Of a DNA stretch of 64,000 bases, positions 24,969-33,761 are shown one piece after another. Both the position numbers and the translations under genes were made by a program. The notes beneath the pieces are model-generated. The model was not told the origin of the DNA. It was given only the letters and a program-made list of their open reading frames with translations, and searched no databases. The number at the start of each line of letters is the position of its first letter. Position 1 is the stretch's first letter. This DNA comes from Adlercreutzia hattorii (GTDB taxonomy: Bacteria; Actinomycetota; Coriobacteriia; Coriobacteriales; Eggerthellaceae), in the NCBI RefSeq assembly GCF_011405655.1, contig NZ_AP022829.1, positions 372,001 through 436,000 on the forward strand, read 5' to 3'.

Positions 24969-26486
24969 ATGGCCGATTTGAACGAGATGCTCGTCGCTTG
25001 GACTGGTGAGATCGACTCCTTTATGTACACCTACATTCTGGTGATCTTGCTGGTGTTCGTGGGCATCTACTACACCATCCGCACCAAGGCGGTGCAAATT
25101 CGCTACATCAAGGACATGTTCACTCAGCTGACGGAGAAAAAGCATGTCCAGGGCGAGAAATCCATCTCATCCTTCCAGGCCCTCATGGTGTCCACCGCCT
25201 CGCGCGTGGGCACGGGCAACATCGCCGGCATCGCCACGGCCGTGGCCACGGGCGGTCCGGGCGCCATCTTCTGGATGTGGCTCATGGCGCTTATCGGCGC
25301 GGCTTCGGCCTTCATCGAGTCCACGCTCGCGCAGATCTACAAGATTCGCGGCAAGGAGGGCGAGTTCCGGGGAGGTCCGGCCTACTACATCCAGCAGGGC
25401 CTCGGGAAGCGCTGGCTCGGCATCATCTTCGCTTGGGCGCTCATCCTGTGCTTCGCTTTTGGCTTCAACGGCTTGCAGGCCTTCAACATGACCTCGGCGC
25501 TCGAGTACTACATCCCCGACTACGCCACCAACGGCACGGCGGTCGGTGTGGGCATCGTGCTCATCGTGTTCACCGCTTTCGTCATTTTCGGCGGCGCGAA
25601 GCGCATCTCCATCATCACCTCCATCATCGTGCCCATCATGGCCATCGCCTACATTCTTATTGCACTGTGGACCACGATCACCAACATTGGCGAGCTGCCG
25701 GCCGTGTTTGCCACCATCTTCCAGTCGGCCTTCAACTTCCAGTCCATCGCCGGTGGCTTTGCCGGTTCGGTGGTCATGCTCGGCATCAAGCGCGGCCTGT
25801 TCTCCAATGAGGCCGGCATGGGCTCGGCCCCGAACGCCGCCGCCACCGCCAGCGTGTCGCATCCGGTGAAGCAGGGCCTCGTGCAGAGCCTGTCCGTGTA
25901 CATCGATACACTGCTCATCTGCACCTGCTCGGCTATGATGGTCATGGTGTTCTGGGTGCAGGATCCCGAGGCTGCCATGGCGCTCAACGGCATGCCGCTC
26001 GTGCAGATGGCCGTGAACAACGCCGTCGGCGAGGTGGGCATCCACTTCATCACCTTCGCGATCTTCGCCTTCGCGTTCTCCAGCCTCATCGGCAACTACT
26101 TCTACGCCGAGACGAACTTCCGCTACATCTTCAAGAACACCAAGTGGGGCATGCTCGTCTTCCGCATCCTGTGCCTGGCTGCCATCTTCTACGGTTGCGT
26201 GAATAGCTTCGATCTGGCGTGGAACCTGGCCGACATCTTCATGGGCTTCATGGCCATCATCAACCTTGTGGCCATTCTGCTGCTCGGCAAGTGGGCCTTG
26301 GCCGCGCTGGATGACTACACCCGTCAGCGCAAGGAGGGCAAGGATCCGGTGTTCATCGCTGCCAGCGTGCCCGGCATGCCCGCCTGCGAGTGCTGGACCA
26401 CTGCGGATCTGCCGAACTTCGGCGACAATCCGGTGGAGGAGTACATCGAGGAAGCCGCATCGCTCGACTCGGAGGGCTTGAGGTAG
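24969..26486 (+). CDS. AGCS-family sodium:alanine/glycine symporter
   Basis: A 505-residue transporter with about eleven membrane segments and AGCS family hallmarks: STASRVGTGNIAGIATA near residue 75, GLFSNEAGMGSAPNAAATA near 280. The family imports alanine or glycine with sodium. ATG 24969 has GGAAAGGAAG upstream; a longer in-frame start at 24801 would add an implausible leader. The 170 bases before the start are transcribed leader with no recognised riboswitch. Confidence 0.93.
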   Translation: MADLNEMLVAWTGEIDSFMYTYILVILLVFVGIYYTIRTKAVQIRYIKDMFTQLTEKKHVQGEKSISSFQALMVSTASRVGTGNIAGIATAVATGGPGAIFWMWLMALIGAASAFIESTLAQIYKIRGKEGEFRGGPAYYIQQGLGKRWLGIIFAWALILCFAFGFNGLQAFNMTSALEYYIPDYATNGTAVGVGIVLIVFTAFVIFGGAKRISIITSIIVPIMAIAYILIALWTTITNIGELPAVFATIFQSAFNFQSIAGGFAGSVVMLGIKRGLFSNEAGMGSAPNAAATASVSHPVKQGLVQSLSVYIDTLLICTCSAMMVMVFWVQDPEAAMALNGMPLVQMAVNNAVGEVGIHFITFAIFAFAFSSLIGNYFYAETNFRYIFKNTKWGMLVFRILCLAAIFYGCVNSFDLAWNLADIFMGFMAIINLVAILLLGKWALAALDDYTRQRKEGKDPVFIAASVPGMPACECWTTADLPNFGDNPVEEYIEEAASLDSEGLR

Positions 26487-26503
26487 AGGCTTTTACCCGT
26501 AGG

Positions 26504-26525
26504 GGCGGTGCTTGCGCCGCCCCGC
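26504..26525 (+). terminator. GC hairpin after the symporter gene
   Basis: GGGGCGG and CCGCCCC pair around an eight-base loop, 17 bases after the stop. There is no T-run, so intrinsic termination is doubtful. Confidence 0.4.
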
Positions 26526-26610
26526 AATCGACACCTTGCGCCCTAGTGCTATACTTTCCCGGAACAAAACGGCGGCCCGGGCGGCCGCATTAGGGGAGGG
26601 CGTAACAGCT

Positions 26611-27939
26611 ATGATCGATATTCCAAGTCCGGCTGTGGCCGTCGTGGGGCGGCACAACTCCGGCAAAACGACGCTCATCGAGCGGCTCATCGCCGAGCTG
26701 GTGGGCCGCGGGCTCGACGTGGGTTCCATCAAACACCATTCCCATCGCGGGTTCGATATCGATATTCCCGGCAAGGACTCCTACCGCCACAGGGCCGCCG
26801 GCGCCTCCGAAACGGTTATTGCGGCCCCGGGGCAGGTGGCGCGCATCAAGACCGTGGAAGACGAGGTGGAGTGCAGCGAGCTGGTGCGCTCGATGCCGAA
26901 TCACGACATCATTGTGGTGGAGGGCTACCGCAAAAGCGGGTTGCCCACCATCGAGATCATGCGCTCGGGCAACGAGGCCGACTGCCGTGCGGCTCGCCTG
27001 TTCATGAAGGCGGCCCGGGAGGGCCTGCCTTTGACGACGGACTTCACGCAGCTGGGGCGCGCGGTCGACCGCGCGGGCAACGCGGCTGGGCGCGACGGCG
27101 CGGGCGAAGTACCGGGTTTGGGCGAGATGCCGGGCGCGTCCGACTACTCGGCTGCCGCCGATGCTGCGGCCAAGATGCCTTCCACCAACACGGTGGCTGT
27201 GGTGACCGACATTCCCGAGGCCGAGGAGGCTGCGGCGCTCTATGGCATTCCCGCCATCGGTCTTGAAGATGTGGCCGCTTTGGCCGACTTCCTTTCCGAG
27301 CACTACGTGCGGCCGCGCGTCACGGTGGTCATTCAGGCCGGTGGCGAGTCGCGGCGCATGGGCCAGTCGAAGGCAACGGTGCCCTTTGCGGGACGTCCCC
27401 TCATCTGCCGTCTCGTCGAGCGTCTGTCGCCCGTGGCCGATGAGCTTATCATCACCACCAACGAGGCCGACAAGCTGGGCTTTCTCCATGATATGTACCC
27501 CGATCTGACCATCAGGCTCGTGGGCGACGCCTATGCAGAACGAGGCGCTTTGCCCGGACTCTATACCGCGCTTGCTGCTGCCGAGAACCCGTACGTGGCC
27601 GTTGTGGCCTGCGACATGGTGTTCGCGAGCGCGCGTTTGGTGGTGGCCGAGGCGCTTGCCATGCACGAAAGCGGAGCCGACGTGGTGGCTCCCTCCAACA
27701 AGCACGGCTTCGAGCCGCTGCATGCCATGTACCGCAAAGAGGGCTGCCTCGGCGCTGTTCACGCTCGCACCGAGCGGGGCGAGAAGCGCGTGCAGAGCTT
27801 CTTCGATGACCCGGCCGTCACGGTGCTGCCCTTTAACCAGGACCGCGTCCTGGAGGTCGAGCCCCGCGGTGGCTGCTTCATCAACGCCAACACGCCCGAA
27901 GAGCTGGCTCGCATCGAGCAGTCCTACCTCGGCGAATAG
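26611..27939 (+). CDS. MobB-MobA fusion for molybdenum guanine dinucleotide cofactor
   Basis: A 442-residue fusion. Residues 1-165 are MobB (GTP-binding P-loop VVGRHNSGKTTL, SIKHHSH, VVEGYRKS); an Ala/Gly-rich linker follows; the last 195 residues are MobA (IQAGGESRRMGQSKA nucleotide-binding motif, VACDMVF for metal binding). MobA attaches GMP to molybdopterin to make MGD, and MobB aids it. ATG 26611 with GGGGAGGG upstream. The bis-MGD cofactor made here is what the molybdoenzyme at 1704 needs. A polyferredoxin gene follows 18 bases later. Confidence 0.92.
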   Translation: MIDIPSPAVAVVGRHNSGKTTLIERLIAELVGRGLDVGSIKHHSHRGFDIDIPGKDSYRHRAAGASETVIAAPGQVARIKTVEDEVECSELVRSMPNHDIIVVEGYRKSGLPTIEIMRSGNEADCRAARLFMKAAREGLPLTTDFTQLGRAVDRAGNAAGRDGAGEVPGLGEMPGASDYSAAADAAAKMPSTNTVAVVTDIPEAEEAAALYGIPAIGLEDVAALADFLSEHYVRPRVTVVIQAGGESRRMGQSKATVPFAGRPLICRLVERLSPVADELIITTNEADKLGFLHDMYPDLTIRLVGDAYAERGALPGLYTALAAAENPYVAVVACDMVFASARLVVAEALAMHESGADVVAPSNKHGFEPLHAMYRKEGCLGAVHARTERGEKRVQSFFDDPAVTVLPFNQDRVLEVEPRGGCFINANTPEELARIEQSYLGE

Positions 27940-27957
27940 CAGAAAGGGGTTCGCGCC

Positions 27958-29130
27958 ATGCCGAACTTGAACGATATCATGGAGATGATGGACGCCCTGG
28001 AGACGAAGGCCATCATCACGATCCCCACGTTCTGCGTGGCTGTGCGCAACCGCCACTCCTCCTGCCGCAAATGCGTCGACGCGTGTTTGGCCGACGCCAT
28101 CACCATCGAGAAGAACGAGCTGAACATCGACGCTGGGGCGTGCGTGGCCTGCGGGGCCTGCGTGGCGGTGTGCCCTACCTCGGCGTTGGTTCCCATGGAT
28201 CCGATGCCCGACGACTTGGCCGGCGCTGTGGCCGAGACGACCAACGCGGCTGATGGCCTGACGGTCATCGCCTGCGCCCGCAAAGCGGCCCGCAACGTGG
28301 GCGACCCCGACAAGTACGCGGTGGTGCCCTGCCTTGCTCGCATGGAGGAAGAGCTGCTGGTGGAACTGGTGGCCCGCGGTATTCCCGAGATCTGCCTGGT
28401 GGACGGTGACTGCCGCACCTGCAAGTACCGGGGCGCGGTGCCCGCCATCGACGATACCGTGGAATCGACCCGCACCCTCATCGAGGCCATGGGGTCGGAC
28501 GCGCAGATCACGCGCACCTCGGAGTTCCCGGCTTCGGTGCAGGTGGAGGACATGCGAAAGGCCGTCGGCGCCGCCCGGCGCGAGTTCTTCACTTCCTCGG
28601 GCCACTACGCCAAGGACGTGGCGAAGTCGGCGGCCGAGAAGGTCGTGAACGACAAGCTGACGCAGCTTCATTTGCAGAAGCAGGAGCAGTCGCTGCGGGA
28701 GAAGCTGGGCGTGAAGAACGGTGCGGGCAAGATGCCCACCATCGAGGCCGAGCGCAACATCGCCATTCTGGATGCCATGAGCCGCATCGGCGATCCGGAC
28801 GAGCCGGTCGTCGACGAGATGTTCACGCGCACCTTCGGCGACATCGCCATCGATGTCGAGAAATGCTCCGGCTGCGGTATGTGCGTCATGTTCTGTCCCA
28901 CCGACGCTCTGCGCAAGGCGGTCGATCGCCATCCGGACGAGGGTAAGGCGTACTTGGAGTTCCAGGTTTCCGACTGCGTCCAGTGCAATTTGTGCGCCGA
29001 CGCCTGTCTGAAGAAGTGCATCGAGATCGTGCCTGTCGTCTCCATGAAGGAGCTGTTCGATTTCGAGCCGCGTCTCGTGGAGATCTCCGCCGCTAAGAAG
29101 GGCAACAAGCTGTTCAACCGGAACAAGTAG
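27958..29130 (+). CDS. Polyferredoxin-type [4Fe-4S] protein downstream of mobB-mobA
   Basis: A 390-residue soluble protein. An N-terminal cysteine region (CRKCVDACLADA, then CVACGACVAVCPTSAL, residues 36-77) and a C-terminal pair (CSGCGMCVMFCPTDAL and CVQCNLCADACLKKC, about 304-360) are ferredoxin sites. The middle part (VVPCLARMEEELLVELVARG..., CLVDGDCRTCKYRG) resembles the MvhD/FlpD fold that contacts heterodisulfide-reductase-type partners. It probably shuttles electrons in the cytoplasm; partner unknown. It appears co-transcribed with the cofactor gene. Confidence 0.85.
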   Translation: MPNLNDIMEMMDALETKAIITIPTFCVAVRNRHSSCRKCVDACLADAITIEKNELNIDAGACVACGACVAVCPTSALVPMDPMPDDLAGAVAETTNAADGLTVIACARKAARNVGDPDKYAVVPCLARMEEELLVELVARGIPEICLVDGDCRTCKYRGAVPAIDDTVESTRTLIEAMGSDAQITRTSEFPASVQVEDMRKAVGAARREFFTSSGHYAKDVAKSAAEKVVNDKLTQLHLQKQEQSLREKLGVKNGAGKMPTIEAERNIAILDAMSRIGDPDEPVVDEMFTRTFGDIAIDVEKCSGCGMCVMFCPTDALRKAVDRHPDEGKAYLEFQVSDCVQCNLCADACLKKCIEIVPVVSMKELFDFEPRLVEISAAKKGNKLFNRNK

Positions 29131-29137
29131 GTTCCTT

Positions 29138-29166
29138 GGGCGAACCTGTGGCTTTCGCCCCTTTTT
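29138..29166 (+). terminator. Terminator after the polyferredoxin gene
   Basis: GGGCGAA and TTCGCCC pair around a nine-base loop, followed by CTTTTTA. Confidence 0.85.
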
Positions 29167-29176
29167 ATTGCATTGG

Positions 29177-29188
29177 TCTGTGCTATAC
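29177..29188 (+). promoter_or_regulatory. Extended -10 promoter of the amino-acid ABC transporter operon
   Basis: TGCTATACT is an extended -10 element about 90 bases before the binding-protein ATG. The -35 region is not clear. The leader between carries GCTTTAGCACAGTAAAGAAG and then TAGGGAGGA as ribosome site. Confidence 0.6.
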
Positions 29189-29277
29189 TAGCCAACGCTC
29201 TAGTGCTTTAGCACAGTAAAGAAGTAAAGTGGGGAAGACGAGAGACTTCCCTGGCGTACCTTTTTAGGGAGGACCGA

Positions 29278-30126
29278 ATGAAGAAACTGACGAAGATCGC
29301 CGCTGCGGCTGCGGCTCTGTGCCTGGGGGCCGCGCTTCTGGCCGGCTGCTCGGGCTCGAACGATGCGGCAAGCAACGCGGCTGACAACGGCGCTGCCGCT
29401 AACCCCGATGCCACGACGCTCATCGTGGGCCTGGACAACGCTTACCCGCCCTATGGCTTCATCGGCGACGATGGCAACCTGACCGGCTTCGACATTGATC
29501 TGGCCACCGAGGTGGCCGCGCGCAATGGTTGGAATCTCGAGCTTGAAGCCATCGACTGGGATGCTAAGGACGCGCTGCTGAACCAGGGTACCATCAACTG
29601 CATCTGGAACGGCTTTACCATGGAGGGCCGTGAGGCCGACTACGCGTTCTCGAAGCCCTACATGCACAACGAGCAGGTCGTTGTCGTGAAGAAGGACTCG
29701 GGAATCAACTCTCTGGATGATCTGGCCGACAAGAACGTTATGACCCAGGTCGATTCCGCCGCCCTTGACGTGCTGGAGGGCGACCAGAAGGATCTGGCCG
29801 ACACCTTCGCCGGCGGCAAGGCCCAGACCATCGGCGACTACAACAACGCCTTCATGCAGCTGGAGTCCGGTGCGGTGGATGCCGTGGCCTGCGACCTGTC
29901 CATCGCCGACTACCAGATGGCTGCCAAGCCCGACATGTTCGTGAAGCTTGAGCCGCTGTCCACCGAGAACTACGCCGTGGGCTTCGCCAAGGACGGCGAT
30001 ACGGCCATGATCGATGCGGTGAACAAGACGCTGAAGGAGATGTACGACGACGGCACCATCGCCAAGCTGTGCGAGAAGTGGGGCGAGTACGGTATCTCCA
30101 TCGACAACTGGGTGCTGGTAGATTAA
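29278..30126 (+). CDS. Amino-acid ABC transporter substrate-binding lipoprotein (family 3)
   Basis: A 282-residue lipoprotein. The signal peptide ends LLAGCSGS, giving lipidated Cys near residue 23. The mature domain carries family-3 solute-binding features: DNAYPPYGFIGDDGNLTGFDIDLA and VEAARNGW-like segments, a ligand-binding FTMEGREADYAFSKPY and a hinge near residue 210. Polar amino acid binding is inferred; exact ligand unknown. AGGGAGGA precedes the ATG. Permease and ATPase genes follow. Confidence 0.93.
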   Translation: MKKLTKIAAAAAALCLGAALLAGCSGSNDAASNAADNGAAANPDATTLIVGLDNAYPPYGFIGDDGNLTGFDIDLATEVAARNGWNLELEAIDWDAKDALLNQGTINCIWNGFTMEGREADYAFSKPYMHNEQVVVVKKDSGINSLDDLADKNVMTQVDSAALDVLEGDQKDLADTFAGGKAQTIGDYNNAFMQLESGAVDAVACDLSIADYQMAAKPDMFVKLEPLSTENYAVGFAKDGDTAMIDAVNKTLKEMYDDGTIAKLCEKWGEYGISIDNWVLVD

Positions 30127-30133
30127 TTAACAA

Positions 30134-30154
30134 CCTCGCTGACTTCCTTGGGCG
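30134..30154 (+). repeat. Family B repeat, right-end core only
   Basis: CCTCGCTGACTTCCTTGGGC followed by G, identical to the right end of the elements at 6032-6052 and 52772-52792. It starts seven bases after the binding-protein stop. The inverted arms of the full element are absent. Confidence 0.8.
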
Positions 30155-30253
30155 CATCCCGGAGTCAGGGAGAATTTAATTAAAAGGGAGGGCGAGGCTC
30201 TTGGGGCCTTGCCCTTCTTGTGGGTTTAAGAGCGACGATGAGAGGACGTGGAG

Positions 30254-30907
30254 ATGGAATTCTCGGTCATGATGGGGATTCTCATGGAAGGTTTCGCCCT
30301 GACGGCGGAGATCTTCCTCATCACGCTGGTGGGCTCGCTGCCTTTGGGCGTGGTGGTCGCTCTGGCGCGCATGAGCAAGTTTAAGCCGCTGGCGTGGCTG
30401 GCGCAGCTTTACATCTCCATCCTGCGCGGCACGCCGCTTATGCTGCAGCTCATGGCCATCATGTTCGGGCCTTACTACATCTTCGGCCTGAACATGGGCA
30501 GTGATTGGAAGTTCTGGGCCTGCGCTATCGGCTTCATCCTGAATTACGCCGCCTACTTCGCTGAAATCTATCGTTCGGGCATCCAGTCTATTCCGCGTGG
30601 TCAGTACGAGGCGGCCGAGGTACTGGGCTACACCAAAGCCCAGACCTTCATGAAGATTGTGCTTCCCCAGGTCATCAAGCGTATTCTGCCGGCTATGGGC
30701 AACGAGGTCATCACGCTGGTGAAAGACACGTCGCTCGCGTTCGTGCTCGGCATCATGGAGATGTTCTCCGCTGCGAAGGCCCTGGCCGCCAGCGAGGTGT
30801 CCATGGTTCCCTACGCCATCGCGGCTCTCATCTACTGGGTGTTCTGCCTGCTCATCGAATTCATCCTGAACCGTGTCGAGAAGCGTCTCGATTATTACCA
30901 CGACTAG
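30254..30907 (+). CDS. Amino-acid ABC transporter permease
   Basis: A 217-residue HisM/GlnP-type permease with about five membrane segments. The family-specific EAA loop reads [22 protein letters not shown] (about residues 116-137) where the ATPase docks. ATG 30254 has GAGAGGA about seven bases upstream; the nearer GTG at 30248 would be too close to that site. It pairs with the ATPase ten bases downstream. Confidence 0.92.
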   Translation: MEFSVMMGILMEGFALTAEIFLITLVGSLPLGVVVALARMSKFKPLAWLAQLYISILRGTPLMLQLMAIMFGPYYIFGLNMGSDWKFWACAIGFILNYAAYFAEIYRSGIQSIPRGQYEAAEVLGYTKAQTFMKIVLPQVIKRILPAMGNEVITLVKDTSLAFVLGIMEMFSAAKALAASEVSMVPYAIAALIYWVFCLLIEFILNRVEKRLDYYHD

Positions 30908-30917
30908 GAGGCGTTTC

Positions 30918-31691
30918 ATGGAAAGCAAAGCGGTCGTAAGCCTCGCCAACGGTAAGAAGGCGTTCGGAGACAACGAGGTTCTGAAGGACATTTCGCTGAC
31001 GGTGAATGCCGGCGATGTGCTGGCCATCATCGGGCCCTCGGGCGGCGGCAAGTCGACGCTTCTGCGTTGCATGACGCTGTTAGAAACCCTTGATTCGGGC
31101 GATCTTTCCTACGGCGATCTCACGGTGTGCGCCAACGATGCCGCGGGGCGCGCTGTGTACGGGGGCAAGGACGTCATCGCCGCCGCAAAGACTCGTTTCG
31201 GGCTCGTGTTCCAGAATTTCAACCTGTTCCCGCACTACACCGTGCTGCAGAACGTCACCGATGCGCTCATCTGCGTGCAGAAGATGCCGAAGGACGAGGC
31301 CCTCGCTCGCGGTCGCGAGCTTCTGGCCCGCATGGGCCTGGCGGACAAGGAATCGATGGTGCCGTGCGACCTATCCGGCGGTCAGCAGCAGCGTGTGGCC
31401 ATCGCCCGGGCCATGGCCATGAACCCGGACGTGCTGTTCTTCGACGAGCCCACGAGCGCGTTGGATCCGGAGTTGACCCGCGAGGTGCTGAAGGTCATCC
31501 GCGATCTGGCGGCCGAGCACATGACCATGGTCATCGTCACCCACGAGATGGGCTTTGCCCGCGATGTGGCCGACCATCTCATCTTTATGGACGGCGGCGT
31601 CATCGTGGAGCAGGGCCCGGCCAGCGAGGTCATCAACAACCCCCAGCACGATCGCACCCGCGCGTTTCTGGCGAATTACGATCGCGACTAG
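30918..31691 (+). CDS. Amino-acid ABC transporter ATP-binding protein
   Basis: A 257-residue GlnQ/HisP-type ATPase: Walker [14 protein letters not shown]-loop [15 protein letters not shown], signature [16 protein letters not shown], Walker [15 protein letters not shown], and switch His in [14 protein letters not shown] perfect AGGAGG lies upstream of the ATG. It powers import by the preceding permease and binding protein. Confidence 0.96.
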   Translation: MESKAVVSLANGKKAFGDNEVLKDISLTVNAGDVLAIIGPSGGGKSTLLRCMTLLETLDSGDLSYGDLTVCANDAAGRAVYGGKDVIAAAKTRFGLVFQNFNLFPHYTVLQNVTDALICVQKMPKDEALARGRELLARMGLADKESMVPCDLSGGQQQRVAIARAMAMNPDVLFFDEPTSALDPELTREVLKVIRDLAAEHMTMVIVTHEMGFARDVADHLIFMDGGVIVEQGPASEVINNPQHDRTRAFLANYDRD

Positions 31692-31952
31692 GCGCTCGCT
31701 TGCGTTCTCGCATCGCCTCGAGGGTGGCTCGAAGACGGCTCGAAAGCGGCTCGGCGGCGGTCGGCGCGGGGTGCGGTGGCCCATGCACGGTCGGCGTGCG
31801 TCGTTGCATCTCCGCAGTGGTTGGCGCGCGTACACCGATTGGTGTATCTCTGTGACGCAAGCGTGACGATGGGTTGCCATAACGGTTGAGAAGTTCTAGA
31901 GCGTGCTAAGGTTTGGCGCACATAAGGACAACCTTACGCGAAGGAGCCTTCC

Positions 31953-33533
31953 ATGACCGACACCAATAGCACCCCCACGCCTCCAGGCGACTCTGCCTCG
32001 GGCGGCCACACCCTCGCATCGCAGCAGCCGGTACCGCTGCAGCCGACTCAGCCTGCGCCCTACAGCGCCCAGGGCACTCAGCCCTACGGCGGTCAGCAGG
32101 CTTATGCGGGCCACGCAGGCTACGGAGCCCAGCAGCCCTACGGCTACGGAGCCCAGCAGGCGCCCGGCTCCGCGCAGCATTCCGCCAGCCAGCCTTATGG
32201 CCAGCAAACTTACGAGGCCGAGCCCGTGTCGATGCATGCCCAACACGCGGCTCCCAAGGGCAACGGCGGCAAGACCTTCCTCATCGCCTTCGCCGGCGCG
32301 CTCGTGGCCTGTGTACTCGCCTTCGGCGTGTGGGGCATTACGAGTGCGATGATTCCGGGCAGTTCTGGCTCGGGTACTTCAACGGTCGTCACCGACCCCT
32401 CCACCGGCGAGACGACGGTCATCGCGCCCAGCGAGGATCCGACGCTGGCCGAGGCCGTGTCCGCGAAGTGCTTGCCCTCTGTGGCCGCCATCACGGTGTA
32501 CGCCGAGGCTTCCCAGAATGACGCGATGAGCCAGTACTTCGGCTACCCGTACGGTGGCCAGGGCGACGGGTCGGGCGATCTGGTGGCCTATTCCCAGGGA
32601 TCTGGCGTCGTGCTGACCGAGGATGGCTACATCATCACCAACAACCATGTGGTGGAAGGCGGCAGCGCCTACGAGGTCATGGTCGCCGGAGAGACCTACG
32701 AGGCCGATCTCGTGGGCACCGATCCCTCCTCCGACGTGGCCGTGCTGAAGGCCAAGGACGCCAGCGGTCTTACGGTTATGGAGCTTGGCGACTCCGACAA
32801 CCTGACCATCGGCGAGTGGGTTATGACGTTGGGCAGCCCCTTCGGCTTGGAGCAGTCGGTGGCCACGGGCATCGTATCTGCCACGAGCCGCTCCCAGATT
32901 ATGGACGCCCAGGAATCGATGCAGTCCGGCGGCACGGGGGAGATTACCATTTACCCGAACATGATCCAGACCGACGCGGCCATCAACCCCGGCAATTCCG
33001 GCGGCGCGCTGGTGGATGACGAGGGCAAGCTCATCGGCATCAACACGCTGATCACCTCGTACTCCGGCAACTACTCCGGTGTCGGGTTCGCCATTCCCGT
33101 GAACTACGCCATCAACTTGGCCCAGCAGATCATCGCCGGTGAGACGCCGACCCATGCTCAGCTCGGCGTGAGCCTCTCCACGGTGAGCGCGGCGACGGCA
33201 TCCCGCTACGGCCTGCCCGTCGACGCCGGCGCCTACGTGGCCGCCGTCACCCCCGACTCCGGTGCGGCTGCGGCGGGCATCGTGCCTGGCGACATCGTCA
33301 CTGCCTTCGATGGACAGGCGGTTGAGTCGGCTTCCGACCTCATGCTGGACGTGCGCACCAAGAACCCCGGCGACACCGTCACCCTCACGGTGAACAGCGG
33401 TGGTCAGGAGAAAGAGGTGCAGGTGACCCTGGGCGACGACTCCGCTAGCCAAAAGGCCAAGCAGGAGCAGCAGAGCCAGGAGCAGTCGATGAACGGCTAC
33501 AGCCTGGAAGACCTCTTCGGCCGCCAGCGCTAA
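31953..33533 (+). CDS. htrA: HtrA/DegP-type membrane-anchored serine protease
   Basis: A 526-residue protein. A Gln/Pro/Tyr-rich cytoplasmic tail (about 1-105) precedes one membrane helix (FLIAFAGALVACVLAFGVW). The trypsin-like domain has catalytic His232 (ITNNHVVEGG), Asp261 (DPSSDVAVL) and Ser349 (NPGNSGGAL). One PDZ domain (about 405-500, QLGVSLSTV...) and a Gln/Ser-rich tail close it. The expected role is envelope protein quality control. The leader from 31692 has no gene; GAAGGAG precedes the ATG. Confidence 0.95.
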   Translation: MTDTNSTPTPPGDSASGGHTLASQQPVPLQPTQPAPYSAQGTQPYGGQQAYAGHAGYGAQQPYGYGAQQAPGSAQHSASQPYGQQTYEAEPVSMHAQHAAPKGNGGKTFLIAFAGALVACVLAFGVWGITSAMIPGSSGSGTSTVVTDPSTGETTVIAPSEDPTLAEAVSAKCLPSVAAITVYAEASQNDAMSQYFGYPYGGQGDGSGDLVAYSQGSGVVLTEDGYIITNNHVVEGGSAYEVMVAGETYEADLVGTDPSSDVAVLKAKDASGLTVMELGDSDNLTIGEWVMTLGSPFGLEQSVATGIVSATSRSQIMDAQESMQSGGTGEITIYPNMIQTDAAINPGNSGGALVDDEGKLIGINTLITSYSGNYSGVGFAIPVNYAINLAQQIIAGETPTHAQLGVSLSTVSAATASRYGLPVDAGAYVAAVTPDSGAAAAGIVPGDIVTAFDGQAVESASDLMLDVRTKNPGDTVTLTVNSGGQEKEVQVTLGDDSASQKAKQEQQSQEQSMNGYSLEDLFGRQR

Positions 33534-33593
33534 CCGGCGTGACGCGTGGGCGTGTGCCGCTCACTGCGTCCACGTCACAGCTCGATCAATCTC

Positions 33594-33618
33594 GGCCCCT
33601 CCTCGGAGGGGCCATTTT
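33594..33618 (+). terminator. Terminator of htrA
   Basis: GGCCCCTCC, loop TC, GGAGGGGCC, then ATTTTAAT. Confidence 0.88.
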
Positions 33619-33761
33619 AATGGCTAATAATCCTGGCGCACCATGGGAAATATAGCGCCATCTGCTAAGATGCGCCGCAAATCATGTCATATTCGGCATT
33701 CGAGGTCTTGCGTCTGCCGCATACTAACTGCACTATCCCATGATGCGCAGAGGAGCGTGCA

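Noticed and set aside
31757-31775. GGTCGGCGCGGGG shared with the Rpn leader
   Set aside because: Similarity stops after about 14 GC-rich bases and no other leader sequence follows.
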